A DNA stretch of 64,000 bases from Aurantimonas manganoxydans SI85-9A1. GTDB lineage: Bacteria; Pseudomonadota; Alphaproteobacteria; Rhizobiales; Rhizobiaceae. The notes beneath the pieces were generated by a model. That model made no database searches. It was not told where the DNA came from and worked only from the letters and a program-made list of their open reading frames with translations. Made by a program: the position numbers and the translations under genes. The stretch is taken from positions 1,744,046 through 1,808,045 of the forward strand of contig NZ_CH672387.1 of the NCBI RefSeq assembly GCF_000153465.1, read 5' to 3'. This document shows positions 10,947 to 17,602 of the stretch, in pieces (position 1 is the stretch's first letter; each line of letters starts with the position of its first letter).

Positions 10947-11231
10947 TCAGCCCCGATGGCGCATGCCGCCATCCAGATCGGCCATTGTTCCCGACAGATA
11001 GCGGGCCGCTGGCGCGGCCAGCATCGCAACGATGCGGGCGACTTCGTCCGGTTCCGACGGGCGGCCGGAGGGCCGGTTGGCGATCATCTCGCGCCAGTGC
11101 TCGAAGTCGCCGAAGGCGCTTTCGGCGCGGCCGCGTGCGATGCTGACGATCCGTTCGGCGGCCCGGCTGACGCTGCGCGTCTCGCAGATGTTCACGAAGA
11201 GCGCGAGGGAGAAGAGATCGTGGTTTCGCAT
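10947..11231 (-). pseudogene. remnant fusing a LysR N-terminus to an SDR C-terminus
   Basis: Read on the minus strand from ATG 11231, the first about 27 residues (LALFVNICETRSVSRAAER) look like the helix-turn-helix start of a LysR regulator. The rest (FGDFEHWREM, GRPSEPDEVARIVAMLA, LSGTMADLDGGM) is the C-terminal quarter of a short-chain dehydrogenase. Neither half is complete: the LysR effector domain and the SDR Rossmann core with its Tyr-x3-Lys are missing. The simplest reading is an internal deletion that joined two adjacent genes in frame. The product, about 94 residues, is unlikely to be functional. It is divergent from the intact LysR gene at 11333. Confidence 0.7.
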
Positions 11232-11301
11232 GGGGGCATTAGAGAGCAGCGAGGCGACCGGCGGAAGCGGCCCTGTACAGAACCAGCGCACGGGCGCTAC
11301 C

Positions 11302-11318
11302 AATAGGGTGTTCCTATT
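11302..11318 (+). promoter_or_regulatory. LysR-type dyad upstream of the regulator start
   Basis: AATAGG-GTGTT-CCTATT is a perfect inverted repeat containing T-N11-A spacing, typical of LysR recognition sites. It lies 15 bases before the regulator start, so binding there would repress its own synthesis. The octamer CCAATAGG (11300-11307) recurs as its complement CCTATTGG at 12302-12309, ahead of the hydratase gene. Confidence 0.45.
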
Positions 11319-11332
11319 TCCCGGAGCCTTCC

Positions 11333-12286
11333 TTGGACTCACGCCAACTCGCCTATTTCCGCCAGATCGTCGACAGCGGATCGATGAGCGCGGCCGCGCG
11401 GGTGCTCGGCATCGCCCAGCCGTCGCTGTCACAGCAGACCCGCAATCTGGAAACCCATCTGGGCACCGAACTCCTGTCGCGAACCGCGCGGGGCGTGGTG
11501 CCGACCGAGGCGGGGCAGGTGCTCTACGACCATTCCTGCCGGATCGGCGGACTGATGGCAGAGGCCGAGGACGCGGTGCGGGCGATCGGGGCCGAACCGT
11601 CGGGCCGGGTCGAGTTCGGCATGCCGGCTTCGGTCTCCATGGCGCTGTCGATCCCGCTGGCCGAGACGGTGCGGGTGGAGATGCCGCAGGTGCGCTTCTG
11701 TGCCACCGAGGCGATGAGCGGTCATATCCGCGAACTCGTCACCAGCGGCGAGATCGACCTGGCGCTGCTCTACGACCAGGACGGGATCGGCGATTGCCCG
11801 TCGCGGCTGATCCTGATGGAGGATCTCTGGTTCTATGCCGCGCCGGACGACTGGCCGTTTGCGACACCGCCCGGTGTCCCGGTGCCGCTGGCCGAGGTGA
11901 TGGCGCTCGACCTCGTCCTGCCGTCGCAGCGTCACGGCCTGCGTCGGCTGATCGACCGGGTGGTCAAGGCCGAGCGGCTGCAGACGCGGGTCGTCACCGA
12001 GATGGATTCGCTGCAGCAGATCAAGGCGCTGGTCGCCCGCGGCAGCGGCCACACCATCCTGTCCCCGGCGGCGGTGCATGATCTGGCCGAGACCGGCCGG
12101 CTGCTGGGCAGCCAGATCGTCTCGCCCCGCATGCGCCGCCCGGTCTATCTGGTGCGCTCGGCCAGACGGCCGGTCTCGGCGGCGACCCGGGCCATCGAAA
12201 CCCACTGCATCCGGGTCATCGAGGATCTGGTGCGGCGTGGGATCTGGCAGGCCGAGTTCCCCGACAGTCAGAGCGCGAGCCTATGA
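11333..12286 (+). CDS. LysR family transcriptional regulator (RipR/ItcR-like by context)
   Basis: Regulator of 317 residues. The winged helix-turn-helix is at about 1-60 (LAYFRQIVDSGSMSAAARVL), and the LysR substrate-binding domain follows at about 90-300. The start is a TTG at 11333 with GGAG seven bases before it; no ATG gives a full helix-turn-helix. The next gene is an itaconyl-CoA-hydratase-like enzyme. In Pseudomonas the itaconate locus is likewise led by a LysR regulator that responds to itaconate, so the same role is inferred here. The effector has not been shown. Confidence 0.85.
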   Translation: MDSRQLAYFRQIVDSGSMSAAARVLGIAQPSLSQQTRNLETHLGTELLSRTARGVVPTEAGQVLYDHSCRIGGLMAEAEDAVRAIGAEPSGRVEFGMPASVSMALSIPLAETVRVEMPQVRFCATEAMSGHIRELVTSGEIDLALLYDQDGIGDCPSRLILMEDLWFYAAPDDWPFATPPGVPVPLAEVMALDLVLPSQRHGLRRLIDRVVKAERLQTRVVTEMDSLQQIKALVARGSGHTILSPAAVHDLAETGRLLGSQIVSPRMRRPVYLVRSARRPVSAATRAIETHCIRVIEDLVRRGIWQAEFPDSQSASL

Positions 12287-12442
12287 CCGGCGCGAAGACG
12301 GCCTATTGGACGGCACTCCGCGCCGCGCTCTAGTTTGCTGTCTCGTAAGGGGCGATCCCTTCAGAAACCGTCAGGACGAAAGACCGGCGGTTCGCGCGGG
12401 GCGCGTGCGGTGGTCCGGCGGCAAGGAAAAGGCAGACGAGCG

Positions 12443-13264
12443 ATGGACGAGGCGATCCGCAGGGAATGCATGGCCTATGTCGGGCGCGAGCATGAAGCGA
12501 CCGACAGCATGGCGCCCGAGACGGCGGCCAAGCTGGCGCATGTCCTCGGCGTCGCAGCGCCGGAGGCCGACCTGCCGGCGGCGACCTGGCACTGGGCCTA
12601 TTTCAACCACGGCTTTCCGATCGCGAACCAGGGCGAGGACGGCCATGAGCGGCTGGGCCTGTTCCTGCCGCCGGCGCCGTTCCACCGCCGCATGTGGGCG
12701 GCCGTCGACGTGACGGTGCATCGTCCCCTGCGGATCGGCGTGCCGGCGACGCGGCGCTCGACCATCACGGATGTCGCCTTCAAGAGCGGGCGGACCGGCG
12801 ACCTCTGCTTCGTGACGGTCGACCATGCGATCGAGCAGGATGGCGGGCTCGCGATCGCCGAACAACAGACCATCGTCTATCGCGACCGTGGGCTGCCGGA
12901 AAAGGCGCTGCGGGCGCCGGGCGATCCCGTGCCGGACGGCTATGTCGTCCATCCGGACATGGAGCTGTTCTTCTATTCGGCGCTCACCCATAACGGCCAC
13001 CGGATTCACTGGGACCGGAACTTCTGCCGCGAGGTCGAGGGTTATCCGGGGCTGATCGTCCACGGCCCGCTGATGGCGACGAAGCTCTGCGACGCCATGG
13101 CGGGTGCAGCATCCGTCCGCCGCTTCGCCTTCCGGGCGCTGGCGCCGGTCTTCGACACGACGCCGATCCGGCTGGTTCACCCGGCCGCCGGCACCGGCGG
13201 CGTGGGGCGCATCGAACGCTCCGACGGGGTGATCTCCATGCAGGCGACGCTCGAAACGGCCTGA
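12443..13264 (+). CDS. itaconyl-CoA / mesaconyl-C4-CoA hydratase-like protein (MaoC-type double hot dog)
   Basis: Protein of 273 residues with an N-terminal FAS1-like dehydratase hot-dog part and a C-terminal MaoC-like part. The latter is marked by ALTHNGHRIHWDRNF (180-194) and YPGLIVHGP (201-209). Relatives hydrate itaconyl-CoA to citramalyl-CoA or act on mesaconyl-C4-CoA. The ATG at 12443 is chosen because family similarity begins there; upstream in-frame sequence is low-complexity. It ends only 20 bases from the convergent CitE-like gene, which would cleave the expected product. A different enoyl-CoA substrate remains possible. Confidence 0.8.
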   Translation: MDEAIRRECMAYVGREHEATDSMAPETAAKLAHVLGVAAPEADLPAATWHWAYFNHGFPIANQGEDGHERLGLFLPPAPFHRRMWAAVDVTVHRPLRIGVPATRRSTITDVAFKSGRTGDLCFVTVDHAIEQDGGLAIAEQQTIVYRDRGLPEKALRAPGDPVPDGYVVHPDMELFFYSALTHNGHRIHWDRNFCREVEGYPGLIVHGPLMATKLCDAMAGAASVRRFAFRALAPVFDTTPIRLVHPAAGTGGVGRIERSDGVISMQATLETA

Positions 13265-13284
13265 CCAACGGCCTTCCACCGGCC

Positions 13285-14082
13285 CTATTGCTCTCCTGCG
13301 CGGGCGAGAAGTGCTTCGGCCTGGGCGACCAGCGGCCGGTCCAGCATGGCGCCGTCGAGCCGGATCGCGCCGCCGCCGGCCGCCTCCGCCGCCGCAACGA
13401 TGCGGCGCGCCCGGTTGATCGCGTCGTCACCGGGCCGCATCGTGTCGTGGAGGGGACCGATCTGCGCCGGGTGGATGCAGAGCCGCGCGCCGAATCCGAA
13501 GGCAAGGGCCCGGCGGGTTTCCGCGACGACGCGGTCGACATCGTCGATCGCCGGGGTCACCCCGTCGATGGGAGGTGCGAGACCGGCGAGCCGGGAGGCC
13601 AGTGCCAGTTCGGCGCGGTAGATCGCCATCGCCTCCGCGTCCTCCGGCAGGCCGAGATCGAGCATGAAGTCGATGGTGCCGAAGGCCAGCCGCACGACCC
13701 CGGGGGCGTCTGCAATGGCTCGTGCCGCCGCCAGGCCACGCGCGGTCTCGATCAGCGGGATCACCGGCTTCGGTATCCGGGCGACGTCCTGCGCCGTTTC
13801 GGCCTTGGCCAGCATCACGCCGGCAATGCCCGGATGGGCGAGACACTCCATGTCGGCATCATGCCATGGCGTGCCGGCGGCATTGATCCGCACGAACACG
13901 CCGGCGTCGGCAGCGAGCGCGGCGAGCAGGCCGGCCCGTGCCGCCTCCTTGTCGGCCGGCGCGACCGCATCCTCGAGATCGACGATGACTGCATCGGCGC
14001 CCGAGGCGAACGCCTTGGAGATCCGCTCCGGGCGGGTCGCCGGGACGAAGAGGAAGCTGCGGGCGTTGGCCGGATCGCGCAT
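13285..14082 (-). CDS. CitE-like (citramalyl-CoA / malyl-CoA type) lyase
   Basis: HpcH/HpaI-CitE TIM-barrel lyase of 265 residues. Conserved Mg and CoA-thioester residues are visible: VIVDLEDAV (33-41), R65 in FVRINA, E112 in PLIETARG and D138 in GTIDFMLDLG. Length fits stand-alone CitE-like proteins rather than the citrate lyase complex, whose other subunits are absent. With the adjacent hydratase the likely reaction is citramalyl-CoA to acetyl-CoA plus pyruvate, the last step of itaconate breakdown. It is transcribed away from the acyl-CoA dehydrogenase gene across a 368-base control region. Confidence 0.83.
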   Translation of the reverse strand: MRDPANARSFLFVPATRPERISKAFASGADAVIVDLEDAVAPADKEAARAGLLAALAADAGVFVRINAAGTPWHDADMECLAHPGIAGVMLAKAETAQDVARIPKPVIPLIETARGLAAARAIADAPGVVRLAFGTIDFMLDLGLPEDAEAMAIYRAELALASRLAGLAPPIDGVTPAIDDVDRVVAETRRALAFGFGARLCIHPAQIGPLHDTMRPGDDAINRARRIVAAAEAAGGGAIRLDGAMLDRPLVAQAEALLARAGEQ

Positions 14083-14450
14083 GAAAGGTCTCGTTTCGAC
14101 ATTGGCGGGCAGGGCGAGCCGCTGGCACGACGCGGCTTTATCCGATGACCGATCCTACCCAGCCGAACCGCCGTTCGAAACGGGCTGGCGTCTATCGGCC
14201 CGATAGTCGCGCCCTATCCGCCAGCTTGCCGCCAGATGCGGGGGCAGTCTCGCATTGTGAATGACGTCAGGGGCTTGTACGCAACCCTTGCGAAATCGAT
14301 TCAGCTTGTTCGGCCGGGACCGGAAGCGATAAACCGGTTTCGTGGCCAATCGCTCGGCCTCCATAGGAGGCGGCTATCCCCTCCATCGCCGGCGCGGTCT
14401 GCCGGTTTCCGCGCCGGACGCTATGCTGTCCTGGAGCACAGGAGCGCAGC
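14083..14450 (+). other. divergent control region between CitE-like and acyl-CoA dehydrogenase genes
   Basis: No gene is evident in this 368-base gap. It must carry the promoters of both divergent genes. The one clear element is the palindrome at 14192-14206. Several TTG-rich hexamers near 14280-14310 could be -35 elements, but none pairs with a good -10. Confidence 0.5.
14192..14206 (+). promoter_or_regulatory. perfect palindrome, candidate LysR operator
   Basis: CTATCGG-C-CCGATAG is a perfect 7-base inverted repeat with T-N11-A spacing. It sits 110 bases before the CitE-like gene and 245 bases before the dehydrogenase gene. It is a candidate binding site for the nearby LysR protein, although its half-sites differ from the dyad at 11302. 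Confidence 0.45.
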
Positions 14451-15608
14451 ATGACCACGATCGACACCCATGACGAGATCCGCGAGGCGGTGGGCCGGCT
14501 CTGCCAGGATTTCCCGGGCAGCTACTGGCGCGAACTGGATGAGCGCCGCGCCTATCCGACCGAATTCGTGAAGGCGCTGACCGAGGCCGGTTTCCTCTCG
14601 GCGCTGATCCCGGAAGAATTCGGCGGATCGGGACTGCCGCTTTCGGCCGCCGCGGTGATCCTCGAGGAAATCCACCGCCAGGGCGGCAATGCGGGCGCCT
14701 GTCACGCGCAGATGTACACGATGGGCACGCTGCTCCGGCATGGCTCGGACGCCCAGAAGCAGGCCTATCTGCCGCAGATTGCCGAGGGGACGCTGCGGTT
14801 GCAGTCCTTCGGCGTCACCGAGCCGACCAGCGGCACCGACACCGGGTCGCTGCGCACCACCGCCCGCCGGGAGGGCGACGTCTACCGGATCAACGGCCAG
14901 AAGATCTGGATCTCGCGGTCCGAGCATTCCGACCTGATGATCCTGCTCTGCCGCACGACGCCGCTGGACCAGGTCGAGAAGAAGACGCAAGGGCTGTCGG
15001 TCTTTCTCGTCGACATGCCCGAGGCCAAGGCGAACGGCCTGACCATCCGGCCGATCCGCACGATGATGAACCACGCCACGACGGAGCTCTTCTTCGACGA
15101 CGTGCCGGTGCCGGCCGCCAACATGATCGGCGAGGAAGGGAAGGGGTTCCGCTACATCCTCTCGGGTATGAACGCCGAGCGGATCCTGATCGCCGCCGAA
15201 TGTATCGGCGACGCCAAATGGTTCATCGACAAGGCTGCCGCCTATGCCGGCGAGCGGGTCGTCTTCGGCCGGCCGATCGGCCAGAACCAGGGCATCCAGT
15301 TCCCGATCGCCAAGGCCTATGCCCGCATGCGGGCGGCCGAGCTGATGCTGCACGAGGCGATCCGGCTCTACGAGGCGAACGAGAACCCCGGCGCCGAGGC
15401 GAACATGGCCAAGATGCTGGCGGCAGAAGCGAGTTGGGAGGCTGCCGAGGCCTGCGTCCAGACCCATGGCGGTTTCGGCTTCGCCGAGGAATACGACGTG
15501 GAGCGCAAGTTCCGCGAGACGCGCCTCTATCAGGTGGCGCCGATCTCGACCAATCTCATCCTCTCCTATCTCGCCGAGCACGTGCTCGGCATGCCGCGGA
15601 GCTATTGA
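14451..15608 (+). CDS. acyl-CoA dehydrogenase family flavoprotein
   Basis: FAD-dependent protein of 385 residues with the full three-domain acyl-CoA dehydrogenase layout. Seen are LIPEEFGGSGLP (52-63), the flavin motif GVTEPTSGTDTG (121-132), KIWISRSEHSD (151-161) and QTHGGFGFAEEYDVER near 340. The usual catalytic glutamate in YEGT near the C-terminus is absent; that place reads YQVAPIST. Instead E243 in MNAERILIA aligns with the glutamate used by isovaleryl-CoA and long-chain dehydrogenases. A homologous gene occurs in the Pseudomonas itaconate locus with no settled role. Its TGA overlaps the next ATG by one base. Confidence 0.87.
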   Translation: MTTIDTHDEIREAVGRLCQDFPGSYWRELDERRAYPTEFVKALTEAGFLSALIPEEFGGSGLPLSAAAVILEEIHRQGGNAGACHAQMYTMGTLLRHGSDAQKQAYLPQIAEGTLRLQSFGVTEPTSGTDTGSLRTTARREGDVYRINGQKIWISRSEHSDLMILLCRTTPLDQVEKKTQGLSVFLVDMPEAKANGLTIRPIRTMMNHATTELFFDDVPVPAANMIGEEGKGFRYILSGMNAERILIAAECIGDAKWFIDKAAAYAGERVVFGRPIGQNQGIQFPIAKAYARMRAAELMLHEAIRLYEANENPGAEANMAKMLAAEASWEAAEACVQTHGGFGFAEEYDVERKFRETRLYQVAPISTNLILSYLAEHVLGMPRSY

Positions 15609-16927
15609 TGTCGATCGCCGCCCGTCTCGCCCGTTTCGCACTCGCCGAAGATCCCGGTTCGCCCGCCGCCCGTCGCTTCGCCCGGCTGTCGCTCTTCGAC
15701 TGGGCAACGGCGGGACTGGCCGGGCGCAGCGAGCCCGTGGCGATCGCGGCACGGCGCATGGCGGTAAGTGAATCCGGCTCCGGCGCAAGCCTCATCGGCG
15801 GCGGGACAGCGACGCCGCGCGCGGCGGCACTTGCCAATGGCGCGACCAGCCACGCGCTGGATTACGACGACACGCATTTCCTGCATATCGGCAATCCGAG
15901 CGTCGTCGTGATGTCCGCAGCCCTTGCGATGGCGGAGAGGGAAGGGGCGTCCGGCCAGGCCTTCCTCGACGCGCTGGTCGTCGGGCTCGAGGCGACCTGC
16001 CGGGTGGGCGACTGGCTGGGTCGGTCGCATTACGAGGCCGGCTTCCATCAGACCGGCACTGCCGGCGCCTTTGGTGCGACCGTGGCGGCCGGGCGCCTTG
16101 CCGGGCTCGACGAGGCCGCGATGATCTTCGCGCTGGGGCTCGCGACGACGCGCGCATCCGGGCTGAAGAGCCAGATGGGGACGATGGCAAAACCGCTGAA
16201 CGCGGGCTTTGCCGCCGAGGCCGGCGTGAGCTGCGCGCTCCTGGCGCGGGCCGGCGTCGCCTCCAACCCGCACGGGTTCGAGGACCGCCAGGGTTTCGGG
16301 CCGACCCATGCGGGAACCGGGCACATGGCTGCCTTCGATGGACTCGGCGCAACCTGGGTCTTCCCCGACATCTCCTACAAGTTCCACGCCTGCTGCCACG
16401 GCCTCCACGCGACGCTCGAAGCGCTGCGAACCCTGCGAGACGACGGCCTGACGCCCGACGCCATCCGCAGCGTGACGATCTCGACCAACCCGCGCTGGCT
16501 CGACGTCTGCAACAAGCCGGAGCCGGCGACGGGGCTGGAAGCGAAATTCAGCTATCGCCTCGTTACCGCCATGGCCCTTCACGGGCTCGATACGGCGGAC
16601 CTCGCCGTCTACGACGAGGCCAACTGCGTGCGCCCCGATCTCGTCGCGCTGCGCGACCAGGTCACGGTCGAGGCCGACCCGACGCTGACCGACACGCAGT
16701 CCCGCGTGTCCGTGGAGACGGTGGACGGCCGGCCACTGACCGCCAGTCACGGCCTTCTGGCCGCCGCCGACCCGGACACTATCGAGACCCGGCTTGCCGC
16801 AAAATCCGCCACGCTCCTCGGCGATGACCTGTCGAGCGCCCTCCTGCAGGCTGTCGACGGCCTCGGCAAGGCAGACAGCGTCAATGCGCTGGCGGTCCTT
16901 CTTGCGACGAAGGCGCCGGCTGACTGA
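15608..16927 (+). CDS. MmgE/PrpD family protein (2-methylcitrate dehydratase / cis-aconitate decarboxylase superfamily)
   Basis: Protein of 439 residues, full length for the family. Family signatures are SHALDYDDTHF near 82-92, the HxTGTAGAFGATVAAGRLAG stretch near 147-166 and FKFHACCHG-like YKFHACCHG near 258-266. Superfamily members dehydrate 2-methylcitrate or decarboxylate cis-aconitate to itaconate. No prpB or prpC gene is nearby, and the itaconate-type neighbours make a link to itaconate or a related branched dicarboxylate more likely than the methylcitrate cycle. It is coupled to the dehydrogenase gene through TGATG. Confidence 0.82.
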   Translation: MSIAARLARFALAEDPGSPAARRFARLSLFDWATAGLAGRSEPVAIAARRMAVSESGSGASLIGGGTATPRAAALANGATSHALDYDDTHFLHIGNPSVVVMSAALAMAEREGASGQAFLDALVVGLEATCRVGDWLGRSHYEAGFHQTGTAGAFGATVAAGRLAGLDEAAMIFALGLATTRASGLKSQMGTMAKPLNAGFAAEAGVSCALLARAGVASNPHGFEDRQGFGPTHAGTGHMAAFDGLGATWVFPDISYKFHACCHGLHATLEALRTLRDDGLTPDAIRSVTISTNPRWLDVCNKPEPATGLEAKFSYRLVTAMALHGLDTADLAVYDEANCVRPDLVALRDQVTVEADPTLTDTQSRVSVETVDGRPLTASHGLLAAADPDTIETRLAAKSATLLGDDLSSALLQAVDGLGKADSVNALAVLLATKAPAD

Positions 16928-17320
16928 CCCGGCCTCCGGGGTCTGAGCCACAGACCAGAACTCCGGCATCCGAAGCAGTGTCACGGGGAACCTTATGTTC
17001 GGACAAATGGGTATCCATGTGGGTCTCAGTCTTCCGCCCGTCCGATAGGTTTCATGGACTTCGGCTGTAAAGCGAATGGTGGCTCAGTCACACCTTGTTT
17101 TCTCTGGTCAAACGCCGCGTCCGACGAAATCGTGTGGCCCACCTTCGCGCTTTTAGAACGCTACCCCTCGAATCTTCAGCCGAATTTGGCATCCTTATAG
17201 TGTGAGAGATTCGGCATTTGCTTTCGGACATGACCACGCACGAAAATTTATGCCAGCCATGCAGGACGTGGTCCTGCATTCGCAGGGGGGCGTAGCCCCC
17301 GTGCACCCCCGGGAAAGATC
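16928..17320 (+). other. non-coding gap and left edge of the mobile element
   Basis: I find no gene here. Around 17050-17100 the sequence changes from high-GC chromosomal to distinctly AT-richer, marking the approximate left edge of the inserted element. The right half holds paired inverted repeats resembling an origin of transfer. No copy of the tRNA-Ser 3' end, which would be the left attachment site, is visible. Confidence 0.6.
17259..17300 (+). other. oriT-like inverted repeats
   Basis: ATGCAGGAC-GTG-GTCCTGCAT (17259-17279) is a perfect 9-base inverted repeat, and GGGGGC-GTA-GCCCCC (17286-17300) is a second one. The TCCTG-C within the first resembles the nick-site core of RP4/R64-type (MOB-P) origins. 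The MobC-like gene starts 20 bases later, the usual place for an origin of transfer. Nicking here is inferred. Confidence 0.5.
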
Positions 17321-17602
17321 ATGAAGCGAACAGAGGTACTAAAATTTCGGACTGACCCAAACGCCAGCGATGCCTATCGGCGCGCTGCTGGCCGCTCGAA
17401 AAAGACCTTCTCAGCATGGGTCCGGCAAGCGTGCGAGCGAGAAGCTAAGGGTATCGTACTCGATGAGGCTGCAAGACTCGATTTGGTCCGCGTTAGGCTG
17501 ACGTTGAACCGTATCCAGGATCTCGTTGGCCACGGGGCCGCATCAGACCTCGTCGAAGAGACGTGCGCAATTCTCGATCGGCGGCTTGGCCATTCGGGAT
17601 GA
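17321..17602 (+). CDS. MobC-like relaxosome accessory protein
   Basis: Small basic protein of 93 residues. The N-terminal part (TEVLKFRTDP, then SKKTFSAWVRQACEREAKG) matches the ribbon-helix-helix layout of MobC/NikA proteins, which bind the origin of transfer and recruit the relaxase. It lies directly after the oriT-like repeats, and its stop overlaps the relaxase ATG by four bases (17599-17602). It looks intact, unlike the relaxase and integrase of the same element. Confidence 0.75.
   Translation: MKRTEVLKFRTDPNASDAYRRAAGRSKKTFSAWVRQACEREAKGIVLDEAARLDLVRVRLTLNRIQDLVGHGAASDLVEETCAILDRRLGHSG

Noticed and set aside
15608-16927. Methylcitrate cycle gene prpD
   Set aside because: No prpB, prpC or acnD homologue is adjacent, and the neighbours match an itaconate-type locus.
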